Below are positions 1-55,020 of a stretch of DNA of 64,000 nt, in pieces. The position numbers and the translations under genes were made by a program. The notes under the pieces were generated by a model. The model ran no database searches. It saw only the letters and a list, made by a program, of their open reading frames with translations, and was not told where the DNA came from. Source of the DNA: Sitta carolinensis (lineage: Eukaryota; Chordata; Aves; Passeriformes; Sittidae). Positions within the stretch are counted from its first letter, which is position 1. The number at the start of each line of letters is the position of its first letter. The DNA lies in contig CM063298.1 of assembly GCA_032173965.1 (NCBI GenBank), positions 6,989,001 to 7,053,000 on the forward strand, written 5' to 3'.

Positions 1-1119
1 CATTTGGGATTAACACCCTGAATACTGCAAAAGAGCTGGGAAAAGCTCCCTGTTAAGAACCATCAAACCATCCTCCAAATAACTGCAGTGCTCTGCCTTA
101 TCCACCCCTTGCAGATGACGAATGCGCTTTTGTACTTTTGTATGGCAGGGCTGGGAACTCTGCCTTCCACATAGTCCAGCCACAACCTGCTAGGCTTGAA
201 AAAACACAGAATAAAAGAGGAGGAAGAAAGTAATTTTCCTCTTTTCCACTGTTATGTAAATCAGAGTTGTTGGTAGATTGCTTTGTTGTTTTTTTTAACC
301 ATTCATAAAACCTTTGAAACTCCAGAAAAACACTTTTCCATCTCTAATTCAATCATCCATGTGAAACACCACGCTCAACCAAACAATTCTTATTTGATGT
401 TCATTCCTTTCACTTCAGCAAATCTTGTCAAAACATTTTCATCTGCTAGCACCAAGTGCAGGACAGAGGTTCTGGAATATTTTGAGGCCACTAAATACTT
501 GCTAGACACATTTGATGGTGCTATTAAAAAAATAATGATAAAAGAATTACTAGTTTCCACAGGACTTTCCCTTCATTATTCCAACTTAGAATAATTATTT
601 CTTAACTCTATACTGCATTTGTTTACTCATTGCTTTGAAGCAAAGAACCCTGAAGTAAAAATTTTGTTTCTGCACTGAATCCACTCAGAGTGTGTCTCTT
701 AATATGCAGGTTTGCTTGCAAAAAGTGTGAGTGAGGCACTGCAAATCCCTAAGAGATGTATGGCCAGACACCCAGGAAGAGAAATAAGAATTCAGCATAC
801 AAACATGCTCACTGGAGTTAAAGGAAGAACAGGTCTGGTCCAGCATGATCTGTGTTTAAGATGACAGAGAACGCTCAGCCAGCAAGGGGTGACCAAGAAG
901 CAGCAGTGGCGGCAGAGGAAAGGAAAACTGAGGGTCTGTGCACTAATGTGGCTTTTCCTGACTTCACACCAGCGACCTATGCAACACAAAGACAAGAATC
1001 TGGTGCAAACAGCAGGCACAGAGCAAGGGAATACAGCTATGCAGATGCAGTGCTGGGAAGTGGTGTTTAGTTGGTTGAGCAGCACAAGGCTGGGCCAGAA
1101 TCCCCTCTCTGGGATCCAG
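1..1119. other. Intergenic flank downstream of SLC25A19
   Basis: No coding exon, RNA gene or clear repeat was recognised here. Short open frames on both strands lack ATG starts, splice context or any family resemblance. In mammals the next gene on this side is MIF4GD, and no MIF4GD-like peptide is visible, so that gene, if present, lies beyond the window. Confidence 0.6.
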
Positions 1120-1453
1120 GGTGAGCTCAGGGATTCACCTGCTTTATTGGGTGCCTTTCCAGAGCACAAGCATTGCTAGGGAGTGGTCTGTTGGTTCCCC
1201 CTCTCCCCACTAAATGTGCACTGATATGAGAGGAAATAGAAGAAAAGTGCTCTGTTGAACGGCTCCCAGCCAAGCAGTTCAGTGTCTCCAGCAGAACTGC
1301 AGTTGTCCTCTCCTTCTGCTTGGTCCCAGGAGGTGATTCCCCACAGGATGGGGGAGCTCTGGGAGCTCTGACATTTCCAACACACTCGTGACAGAGCAGG
1401 GCTGTCAGTCTCCCCCTCCTGAGGAGGACAGCAGGCACCTGCACACGTCCCTT
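1120..1453 (-). other. SLC25A19: SLC25A19 3' UTR
   Basis: A short 3' UTR of roughly 330 bases runs from the TGA to just past the first downstream AATAAA (at 1148-1143 on the minus strand). The exact cleavage site is not defined by sequence alone. Confidence 0.65.
1143..1148 (-). terminator. Polyadenylation signal AATAAA of SLC25A19
   Basis: This is the first canonical AATAAA after the SLC25A19 stop codon, about 305 bases downstream. Cleavage is expected 10-30 bases further on, near 1115-1130. Confidence 0.6.
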
Positions 1454-1654
1454 TCAGCCTTCCTTCCTCTTCGTGCTCTCAGGGCTCTTCAGGGTGCACA
1501 GGAGGCCGCAGAACAGCTCATACCAAAAGAAGATGAGGCCAGTGGAGAAGGCAGCCTTCAGCAAGCTGGGAGAGAGGCCCTTGAAGAACCCACCTGGGCC
1601 CTCCTCTCTCATGATCTGCCTCATGCAGTCCAGGAAACCCCCATATGTCCGTAC
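1454..1654 (-). CDS. SLC25A19: SLC25A19 terminal coding exon 6
   Basis: Encodes residues 257-322 and the TGA at 1456-1454. It contains [10 protein letters not shown] and [14 protein letters not shown], ending the third carrier repeat, followed by a poorly conserved charged tail ([11 protein letters not shown]). The acceptor is TCTCCCAG|GTA. Confidence 0.95.
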   Translation of the reverse strand, partial: VRTYGGFLDCMRQIMREEGPGGFFKGLSPSLLKAAFSTGLIFFWYELFCGLLCTLKSPESTKRKEG

Positions 1655-4600
1655 CTGGGAGAGAAATGGCAACAAGGTTAAACAAGAAAACTTCAGGACA
1701 ACTGGAAAAAACTACGAAGATCCCCAAACTATACCACAGAAACAATACCTTGACATGCAGCTGGGAGATGTTTTTCTGGATAATATTATAACTAACTGAA
1801 AGTTTCAGAGATGGTTTAGAGAGAGCAGGATAGATAAAATGTAGACACTTAGCATCAGCAATGGTTTAAGTACATCATTCACTGAATGGCTGTAAAACCT
1901 CTGCATGCAACAACAGCGTGACTTTAAATTTATGGCCCAGGTTTGTGAAGTATTTATTTCAGATTGTGCAGCTGCTGTTTTCTATCCCCTTCACTGTCTA
2001 AGAAGGAAAAAAATTTTAGTTTTCTGACAGAAAGAAAACATAGCTACAGCACTTAGAAGTTTCCAGATTAGTTGTCTGCATATTGTCATGTTACACTGTG
2101 CAGTTTTAACATCTTGTGACACGTCAATGCTAAGAACAAATTCTGTATCTCACTGCAAGAGGAAAAGCATCCAATGCAATGGGCTGAGACATCAAAATCC
2201 TATTCCAGAGTTTCTTAGGGTACAGAATGATTTCCTTCTCAGATCCAAGAAATTTTAAGGAAAAGAGAAAATTTCCACATTTCAGGGAAAAAAAGAGGAA
2301 GTTCCTTTAAAGATCTGTGTCTTCAAGCCTATTTCAAGGTGGTAACAATGGTGCTAAAGAACAGCGGAGTATTTAGTTTGGTTTGAATTTCAAGCTATTC
2401 TCATAAATAAAAACACATGTTGGACACATGGTGCCTATGTCTTGTGTCACAATATTAATTGCAGAAGAGGAGCCTGACAGCCGGGTGATCCCAGCACAGA
2501 GCCAGTGTCATCCTCTGCTAGTAATTTGGTTCTGAATCAGAAAAACCAAGCTGCAACTAGAAAAATAAAGTAATTCAAAACGCCTTTGCCTGCCTGACTC
2601 ATCCCCAGCTCCAAGACACAGCTGATGGAGAAGGATGACAAGCCAGAGCACAGGTATGTTGGACAGGTCCCTCCTGGGACCTATCATAGAATAAACCCAG
2701 TATGTTCCCTGTATAAATTAACAGTATTAAATGAGACCAGTGCTCACTGGGAGCTCCCATCCCAAACATGAACTCAACAGGTACCACTGGTGGATTGTCA
2801 CTGCATTCCAGTGTACTGGACTACTTCCATCCTCAGGAAAATCCACCACATCCAGCATTTCTCACCTGCCCAAAGGCTGCCCGAGCATGCTCAAAGCCAC
2901 CCACTTGCAGTCGCTTTTTGACCACATCCAAAGGGTATGTGAGGCTTTTGCTGACAACTCCAGCACAGCTGCCACAGACAAGGTCTTTAATGCTGGCTGA
3001 AAAGCAGAAAGGGAAAAGGACAGCAGGGATGAAAAAACTAGGATTAGCAGGGAATTCTGATTAAAGATCATTAGAGGTAAGTTAAAAATCACTTTTCACA
3101 AGAAGTAAGGTCAAAAAAGTCCTCTGAAGTTACATCACCTCTCTGCAATAGTTTTGGCCAAAGAATCTCAAGCTGTATTCTTTCAGGCTTGCAATGTCTG
3201 TTGGAATCAGAGGACCAGTTCTTCTTGGTCCATTACACTGACTTTTGGTTTTGTTCTGCTCAAAAAACCCCAATCTCCAGTCAACAGACAACTCGCTGCC
3301 AGTAGATAGAAGTTTTCATGCCCCACCCTCCAGTAAAAGCCTGGTCACTGGAAATCTTGCATGCCTGACTGCTTAGGCTGATGTATTCTGGAATGGAACA
3401 TCACACAGCTGACACTGCCTGATGATTTCAGAGGCTTGTGGGAAATGAGTGCTGTATTAGAGTTTTTCCTGACAAACACGAACTCCCAGCACAAAATCAC
3501 CATCAGCCTCTGCTACCTAAAATTAAATATGCAGACATGATATTGAAAAGTCTAATTCCTCTGCTGAAGAAATTCCATTGAGGAACAAAGTCATGCTGCT
3601 GCTGCATCCATCTCACTTAAGGAGGCACAGGTATCTGGAACTGCTAAGGTGGAAGGTTGCATCAGGATGAGGTTCTCTTACAATGGAGCTAGAAAACAAC
3701 ATATAAACATCAAATCAAGAGCCTGACAGTTTTAAATTAAGAGTAAATGAATGCTCTTCCATAACAGCTATGATGGAATCTGCAGGCAGATTTTCTAAGG
3801 AAATCCAAGAGTCCTGTCTCCACAGCACTAATGAAACAGAACGATTACGGCAGCACGGTCTTCCCACATTATTGGTAATGTGACACTGTTAAAGAAAGAG
3901 CACCCTGGCCTGTGACACTTCACTTTCCCATCCACCCACTTCCATCATGGTTATTCCACAGTGGGAGCTGTTTGTGAACTCCACTGTACTTAATCTGGCA
4001 TTTCTGTGCAGGGGTAAAAATGAGATGTGGGAAACTGAGATACTTTTCATATGTTGCATCAAAAAATGTGAAAGGACTAACAGAGCTTACATCAGTCACC
4101 CAAACCAGCATTCATCCTCTTTCTCTCCTGACTGCAGCCATCACTGTCCCAAGTTCCTACCTCCATTCTTTGCTTCAGCTGGAATCATCCATTTGGAAAG
4201 CTGCTGTAGGATGTTGTAGAAGAAGAACTGGAGACCAGCGTATGGGAAGATAGCAATGAGTGTGGGGGTCAAACCTCGGTAGAAAGTTCGAGGCCCTTCT
4301 GTCTGGTACATGGTCACCACTGCATGGCGAAAGTTGGGGTAGATCTGCACAAGGAAGAGGCTGAGTGACTTTCCAGTGAACTTAAAAACAGCAAACCAAA
4401 GGTCAGGTCATTTCCCAGTAAAGGGTATAGGGATTTCCCACTGCCCAAAATACAACTAACTGATTCTCTTCAGCACAAAGTGATGAGCAAGGTGATTTTC
4501 CACACCCAACAGTGTTCTCTGCTAAGCCCTTGTAACTTAACAGAAACCAGGTATGGAGCTGAGTCCTGAGACCACCTGCATCACAGATGTGATTATTTTT

Positions 4601-6773
4601 CTTTTAACAGTTCTTAACTCCTGCAATACAATTCATATAATACAAACTATAATTCTACTGCAGGCTAAATACAGAAATGGTTCTGATACAAATCAATCCC
4701 ATTATTAAAGACCTAGTTAGCAGAGAGACAAATTGTTGTGTAAATTAGAACATGAAGCACAGGTGAAAGGTAACTGGTTTCAAGTATCATCCCCATCATT
4801 ATCTAAACATGACTCTCTGCATGTGGAAAGTTTCAAAAATGCAATGTTCAACAGCCTGGGGAGCAGGTTCTATAAAAAGCCAACAGCCAAAGCAAAAATT
4901 GAGTTATCCTGTTAAAGACAGTTTCTCCTTTCTGCATCACCTGTCAGGCTCAGAAGCAGCAAAACACAATTAGGAAAGCTGTGTCAACAGCACGAAGGAT
5001 AACTTGGCAACAGCACAAACACTGAACATAACAGCACCTGCTCCTTCATTCAAAAGTCCTGCATCCTCACACCTGTGAAATACTGCTACTGCTATGGATG
5101 ACAATATGGAATGCTAAGCCTCACCTTTGGCTCACCCTGGGCAGCCATACGGGTACGCAGCGTGTCCACAGGCTGGACTGCGACCGTGGCTGTGCAGGCA
5201 GCCAGGCCCCCGCACACCAGGTGCACGAAGGAGTCGCGGCCGTCGAAGGAGGTGACGTTGTGCACCAGCTCTGTCAGGCTCTCAAACGCCATGAACTTGC
5301 AGAAACAAAACGCATGGGTTAGGAAGCCGATCCTTATGACTCACACACATCTCCCACTCCTCTCTCATTTCACCAACAGCTCCACCCCTCCCTGCTTGTT
5401 ACAACCTTCTGCGTCCTTCAAAAGTCCTCCCCAGCCTGCAACGTGTAAAAATCACTAAGCAGCCCGGGGAATGCTTGGGATACTCTGATATCTGACACTT
5501 CTGCTAATTCTTGCATTTAGAATCGTGACAAACTCATTTTAATGTTCTGTGGATCCAGAAGAGTGTTTGCTATGTCACAGATATGCTGTCCTTTACCCTT
5601 TCAGCCACTGCTCCTAAAGCTGTTATTAATGTTTACAAATTAAACATAACAATGCTGTGTAAAACACCCTCATCAGCTTCATTGATTTTCTCCTACCAAG
5701 CCCTTAGGGTGACAGCATGACTAGAAGCCAAAAAACTGCCCAGGCTTGAGAATGAACAGCTAAGCCAAGTGTCAGGAGTAGAGATGGCTTATCTATGACA
5801 CCAGATACAGACAGAGCTCAGTTTGCTCTCAATGTCTATTCAGCAAGCTCAGGAATGTTAACTTATGAATTATACACCAGCTTTATATGGCTACACAACC
5901 TTCCCACTCCTGAACACAGATGGTCTGAGGGAGCAGAGCAATGTCCTGTGTACACCAGTGTGCCCGGGTGATGCCTGGTCCCCTCACCTGAACAGCTCCA
6001 AAGCCAACGGAAAGGAGCTGAGCAGGAACATGGCCCTTCCAGAAGGCTGAAAAGCCCTCCTCCTGGAAGATGCGCTGCACAGCTTGCAGGATGCCGTGGT
6101 ACTTGGCTGCAGGGTTTCTGGAGGAGAGCTGCTCGATCTGGAGCTGGAGGAAATGGGAGAAAATATTTTCAGTTTCACCCTTCAACACTGGTTCAAGTAT
6201 CCTGGGAATTCATAACCCTTTCTGCCAGCCGGTGCTAAGGGATTACATTCTGTCTTCCAACAGAATCACATTCAGATCTGACTGGGATGTTATTTATGAA
6301 GGGCTCTAAAAGAATAAAAACGTGCATGAACACAAAGATAAGCAGGAGGTCTGATGGTGAAATTCAGTCGGAGAGTGGAAGTCATTCACAAAAAACAGAA
6401 AGAGAATGAACTCTGATAAATACAAGATTCCTTTCCCACACAAGTTAAGTTGTATAAATAGAAAAAAGTGGTAGACACAAAATAGCCCTTCTTCCTTGCG
6501 CAACCTATACACAACGTAGTTGAGGGCGGATGAGCAGATTTAGTGCTCTTTGGCTGCACAGGTGACCTGTTCACCCAGGACAGGATCAGCTCTGCTCCCT
6601 GACAGGCTCTATCACCCTTACCCCCGGGCACGCCGCGAGCGAGGTACCTGAAAGCGGATCTTGAGGACATCCAAGGGGCTGACAAGGACCCGAGTGACGA
6701 AGCCAGACGCTGAACCTGCTACAGCCGCTTCCGCCGAGGACACGCACTTGGCTTCGGGATCGTAACCCACCAT
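1454..6773 (-). CDS. SLC25A19: SLC25A19, mitochondrial thiamine pyrophosphate carrier (six coding exons)
   Basis: Inner-membrane carrier that brings thiamine pyrophosphate into the mitochondrial matrix for pyruvate, 2-oxoglutarate and branched-chain ketoacid dehydrogenases. Coding exons on the minus strand are 6648-6773, 5988-6143, 5125-5295, 4161-4344, 2866-2996 and 1454-1654. All have GT donors and AG acceptors and join in frame to 322 codons plus TGA; the human protein has 320 residues. The three carrier repeats are visible: signature PxDxx(K/R) at residues 33-38, 136-141 and 234-239, each followed by an acidic-Gly...(K/R)G motif at about 70-79, 167-175 and 273-282. The start is the ATG of MVGYDP, matching the human N-terminus. 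The glycines matching human G125 and G177, mutated in human disease, are intact (G123, G175). The gene is complete with no sign of decay. Family assignment is very secure; the substrate follows from orthology. Confidence 0.97.
2866..2996 (-). CDS. SLC25A19: SLC25A19 coding exon 5
   Basis: Encodes the rest of codon 213 to residue 256, with the third signature YPLDVVKKR and [15 protein letters not shown], the latter identical in the human protein as I recall it. It is too short and out of phase to appear as an ATG-initiated open frame and was found by translating between splice sites. The acceptor is TTTTCAG|CC and the donor CAG|GTGAGA. Confidence 0.94.
4161..4344 (-). CDS. SLC25A19: SLC25A19 coding exon 4
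   Basis: Encodes residues 152-212 plus the first base of codon 213. It contains EGPRTFYRG (G175 corresponds to human G177) and [14 protein letters not shown], an almost invariant stretch of this carrier. The acceptor is GTGCAG|ATC and the donor GGAG|GTAGGA. Confidence 0.95.
5125..5295 (-). CDS. SLC25A19: SLC25A19 coding exon 3
   Basis: Encodes residues 95-151, phase 0. It carries VCGGLAAC (G123 matches human G125) and the second carrier signature QPVDTLRTR. The acceptor is GCAAG|TTC, an AAG rather than the usual CAG or TAG. The donor is AAG|GTGAGG. Confidence 0.94.
5988..6143 (-). CDS. SLC25A19: SLC25A19 coding exon 2
   Basis: Encodes residues 43-94, phase 0 at both ends. It includes AKYHGILQA and the matrix-helix motif [10 protein letters not shown], closely matching the human exon. 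The acceptor is TCCTCCAG and the donor CAG|GTGAGG. Confidence 0.95.
6648..6773 (-). CDS. SLC25A19: SLC25A19 coding exon 1
   Basis: Encodes residues 1-42, from MVGYDP through the first carrier signature SPLDVLKIR. It ends in frame (phase 0) at CAG|GTACCT. The ATG at 6773-6771 follows a likely 5'-UTR acceptor (CCTGCCCAG) at about 6794, so the exon may extend upstream to 6793. The stretch between repeat start and N-terminus is two residues shorter than in human. Confidence 0.95.
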
Positions 6774-7019
6774 GCCTGCCGGCTGTGCCCAGCCTGGGCA
6801 GGGCCACAGGGGCAGTGAGCCCTCACCCACAGTCCCCTCACGCCAAAGCCCACAGCCCCCTCCTCACCCCATGGGACACACAGATGCCCCTCTGCACCAC
6901 TCCCTCTGCCCCGCGGCAGACACCGGCGGAGCTCCGAGCCGAGCCCGGTGGGACCGGAGGGGTCCGGCCCTGGGCCGACTCCCGCCGCGCCGCCTCACCC
7001 GCCGCCGCCGGCTCCGCAC

Positions 7020-7031
7020 TGCGCCTGCGCG
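7020..7031. promoter_or_regulatory. NRF1-like site
   Basis: TGCGCCTGCGCG differs at one central base from the NRF1 palindrome GCGCATGCGC. NRF1 controls many nuclear genes for mitochondrial proteins, which suits SLC25A19. Motif match only. Confidence 0.45.
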
Positions 7032-7041
7032 CCGCGGGGCC

Positions 7042-7056
7042 GCTGGGAGCCGTAGT
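7042..7056 (-). promoter_or_regulatory. ZNF143/THAP11-like site
   Basis: On the minus strand this reads ACTACGGCTCCCAGC, close to the known SBS element that begins ACTACAATTCCCAG. Such elements sit near start sites of many housekeeping and mitochondrial genes. Motif match only. Confidence 0.5.
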
Positions 7057-7204
7057 CGCGGGCACGGTGCCCGCAAAGCGCGCGGGGCGGGGCGGTCACA
7101 GAGGCACGGGGGCTGCACCGGCCCGGAGAGCACGGAGCCAGCCTGACATGGCACTGAGTGCTACAGCCAGTCTTTTCTTAGACACCCCGAGGGACCGTTC
7201 CCAT

Positions 7205-7482
7205 GTCTAATCACCCTTTCCATGAAGAAATTCCTCCTGATGTCCGACCTAAAGTTCCCCGGTACAGTTTAGGATTATGTCCTGTGGCTTGTTACCTGGG
7301 AGAAGAGCCTGACTCCTACCTGGCTGCACCCTCTTATCAGGGAGTGTAGAGAGCAAAAAGGTCACCCCTGGACCTTCCCTTCTTCAGGTTAACCCACCCC
7401 AGCTCCCTCAGCCGCTCCTCATCACACTTGTGATCCAGACTTTTCCCCAGCTCTGTTGCCCTTCTCTGGTCCCACGAGTCAG
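7205..7482 (-). mobile_element. CR1 LINE fragment
   Basis: Minus-oriented piece of a CR1 retrotransposon 3' region. It shows recognisable blocks such as CTTGTTACCTGGGAGAAGAG, CTCAGCCGCTCCTCAT and TTGCCCTTCTCTGG. It fills about a quarter of the gap between the SLC25A19 promoter and the GRB2 3' end. It is diverged and has no intact open frame. Confidence 0.85.
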
Positions 7483-8170
7483 GGCTGTGAGAAGGGAAGA
7501 TCAGCACACAGGGCATGCTGCCCTCAGCACTGCTCCCACCGCCACCTCCAGCTTACACAACCACAGACCAACAAACCTTCTCTTGTCTTGATAAAGCACG
7601 AAGCAAGATTTTCTAAGCAACCCAAGGTACAGTAAAACACTACTTCAAGCAACATGTTCTGCTACAGCATTACAAAAAAAGCCAAGCACTTCAAGCCACA
7701 CCGTGAATTTTCCATACTGACTTCTGGCACAAAAAGAGAAAACTAAAGAACTAATTGTAGGAATATCCAGGCATTTCCACATGACATCATCAGTATTTAA
7801 ACATAATAACTAAGAGCAACTGTTTAAAACCCACTCAAAACTCCCACATAGGTATTTTCCTACTGTATGTTAAAATTGACAACATTCATGCCCCGAGGTA
7901 CTTTCTGACCACTATCAAAGTCTAGGAGAAGCTGCAGAGAGCTGCTTACACACCTTGTTAGCCCAACAGAGCCGTTCTTCTTTAGGTAACAAAAGTGAAA
8001 ACTATCTGCAGGACCCTGATGGAGCAGAGCCAAAGCCACAACAGCCTGAGCCTGGCTGCTGTGCCTACACAGCCCAACACCCACCTTCCACTCTTAGCAA
8101 AAGTCTCCGTAAGTGGCTGAACTACAAGCTCAGTCATAGCTTGGTCAGTTAACTGAAATAACAGACAGAT
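7483..8170. other. Intergenic sequence between GRB2 3' end and SLC25A19 promoter
   Basis: No gene or RNA recognised. It separates the GRB2 polyadenylation region from the CR1 fragment upstream of SLC25A19. Total distance between the two transcription units is about 1 kb. Confidence 0.6.
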
Positions 8171-8195
8171 GCTCAAGTGAAGAATTCAATGTATA

Positions 8196-8201
8196 TTTAT
8201 T
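8196..8201 (-). terminator. Distal polyadenylation signal AATAAA of GRB2
   Basis: This is the last AATAAA before the intergenic gap, and cleavage is expected near 8170-8185. It lies after a U/A-rich stretch (8264-8310) that itself contains AATAAA-like strings. Confidence 0.6.
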
Positions 8202-8263
8202 ATTCACAGTTAATTACTATCTACCAAATGCTGCTGCAGAGTTAAAGGATTAAGTACATAGGC

Positions 8264-8316
8264 TTTTTTTTTTTTTATTTAAACACAATTTTTTTTTTTT
8301 AATATATATACACACA
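8264..8316. repeat. T-rich tract followed by AT and CA dinucleotide runs
   Basis: Two poly-T runs lead into a short TATATATA-ACACACAC microsatellite just upstream (in transcript sense) of the final GRB2 polyadenylation signal. Confidence 0.8.
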
Positions 8317-9264
8317 CAAGACATATGTCTGCAAGGCTGCATGATATACACCAATTCCAAAATAAGGAAACAATCAAATGGTCCAGGTGTAGAATGCCAT
8401 AGATTCCTTTCCCAATCACTTTACAAAGTGGGAAGAAAGTGAGTGACAGCTAGCAAGGAGAGGGGAAAAAAGTAATACTCTACAGGGTAGCTCTCTCTTT
8501 CATTGCTGGAAAATCAAAGTGTAAGGCAGAGTCCATCTCAGGAGTAAAATTTTTGTAACGCTTACTACAAAAAAAGGCACCCTCCAACAAAAGACTGCCC
8601 GTGCTGAGGCAGGGCGGGAGATCTCCGCTGCTGGTTGGGATGTGTTGGTGGGGTGAAGGGATCCAGCCAAACGGCCACCAAGGGAAAAACAACGCAACTG
8701 AAGATTGGCACAGAGAGCGCTGCAGGCTGATTGCTTTCCTCCTGTCCAATTTAATGTCACACTGCTCTGGTGAGGAGCAAAGGGCCACCAGAAACGCCCC
8801 GAGGGTGCAGGGTGGGGAGAACAGTCACACACAGCCTGCTGTGAACGGGAGCGGGTGGGGAGCTACTTCAACAGGATCACTGACCTGAGGAGGGAGGAGA
8901 GACTGGAGAACAGGGATGCCAACTCCACTTCTCAAGAGCAACACGACTGCAAATACTGCCTATCCAGGCCGAGGAGAAGACAGGCTGATCACATGCACCA
9001 CGTAGAAACATTCACTAAGAGTGTAAAGTTTTTTTCAAGCGCTATTTCTTGAGGTTTCTCTGCATTGTGAAGTTTTCCACCAAAGGAATGTACATTTTGT
9101 AGGACATCTCGGGGCTTATGTTTCTCAAATTCCCCCCTTAACCCTCCCTGCCCAAAATATTCTTCCTTATTTTCCCTCATCATAACTTTCCCATTTCTCT
9201 TACTTTTGAGGCTCCTGGTTGCAGCTCTCCATCTCTGAGCAGCCTAAGTTGCCACTTGAATGCC

Positions 9265-9270
9265 TTTATT
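9265..9270 (-). terminator. Internal polyadenylation signal in GRB2 3' UTR
   Basis: AATAAA on the minus strand about 1.08 kb after the stop codon. A second one sits at 9401-9396. Use of either would give a roughly 1 kb 3' UTR. Usage cannot be judged from sequence. Confidence 0.35.
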
Positions 9271-10077
9271 TTCCTTGGAATAAGGGAAGTTGAACAGTAA
9301 GACAAATCTGAAGATTAAAGCTCCATCTCTGTTTGTAGATTTTTCTCAAGTGTCCATTGATAAAACCACCCTCTTTGCCCCCCTCCCCCAAAGTATTTAT
9401 TTACACATAGGCAGAAAAAAAACCCCTCTGAAAAGCTCTGGACTGTCCTTTTAACTTAAAAAATAATAAAAAAGAAAATAAGGGGAAGGCACTATGGAAA
9501 AAATTACAGAATGTGCTCAACCGTACACCTTTAAGAAAAAACAAAAAAGCTGTCAGCACAGCATTAATAGACTTCAGTTGTACATTGGAGTTTCTCAAAG
9601 CAGCTCTGTGACTCAAAAGTAAAAAATAGAACAAAAAGCCACACAACCCTTCTCCCTTCCTCTGTTTGGAAGCTGCTGAGCTTCAGAAGAAAGTGCCAAA
9701 GGACAAGAGACAATAAAAATTAGATTAACACCTCATCTTTCTCAGGAAAGAAATGCTGAATGTTGAAGGCAAAAGCAGAAACTGATGATTTTTGTTTTTT
9801 TTTAAAGGCAGGACTGTGGATTTGGTTCTTCTCTCATGTCCCTTCATGTCAAATGAAGACTGTTTGCAGAGAGAGAAAATACCAGCAGAGTTTCTCCCTT
9901 TTCCTTTTACTGCATGGCTAGGACTTTATATGGCATTAAAACTTCATGCACTGATGGACAGAGGAGGAGGGGGAAACAAGAAGAGTTGTGGTGGTGAGAC
10001 CTTAAGTGATCTTAAAACACTCATTTGCAACAAGAGTGAATAAAAGGGGATAACCCAGGAGCAGCTGAGGAGATTTG

Positions 10078-10146
10078 TTATTTTCTTTTTTTTTTTTTTT
10101 TTCTCTCTCTCTCTCCTTTTTTTTTTTTTTTAATTTTTTTTTCCTT
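10078..10146 (-). repeat. Poly-pyrimidine/purine tract with CT repeat
   Basis: On the plus strand: two long T runs flanking a (CT)n core, so in the GRB2 mRNA it reads as A runs around a (GA)n core. It lies about 200 bases after the stop codon. A low-complexity repeat, likely length-polymorphic. Confidence 0.85.
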
Positions 10147-10345
10147 TAAGATAAGTTTTGGTGTGTAAGTTGAACTCTTCCCCCCCGCCCCTGAAGTTCC
10201 GTACTGAGGGAAGGAGGATCACCTCACGGTGAAAAGTGACTCCGGTTTTACTGCCGTGTGATTTTTAGGTCACTGGCTGCAGTTAGGCTCTGTATGTGTA
10301 TTTACTGTTTCTCTGGTTTCCTTAAATAATCTCTAATATTTATCT

Positions 10346-55020
<44,675 letters not shown>

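Larger units (their letters stand above)
6780..7130 (-). promoter_or_regulatory. SLC25A19: CpG-island promoter and probable 5'-UTR exon of SLC25A19
   Basis: GC- and CpG-rich block directly upstream of the SLC25A19 start codon. A donor-like site G|GTGAGG at about 6998-6993 could splice a non-coding first exon (about 6999-7100) to an acceptor near 6794. There is no TATA box, as is typical of a housekeeping promoter. The GC-rich open frames here on both strands are treated as non-coding. Extent and transcription start are inferred. Confidence 0.7.
8175..10345 (-). other. GRB2: GRB2 3' UTR
   Basis: About 2.2 kb of AT-rich sequence with no open gene runs from the TAG to the last AATAAA at 8201-8196. 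It contains a purine-rich tract (in transcript sense) at 10146-10078 and internal AATAAA signals at 9401-9396 and 9270-9265 that could give shorter transcripts. The length is close to the human GRB2 3' UTR. The exact end is inferred. Confidence 0.75.

Noticed and set aside
6774..6830. Apparent 19-residue N-terminal extension of SLC25A19
   Set aside because: It begins with GTG, crosses a likely splice acceptor near 6794, and the downstream ATG matches the known N-terminus MVGYDP.
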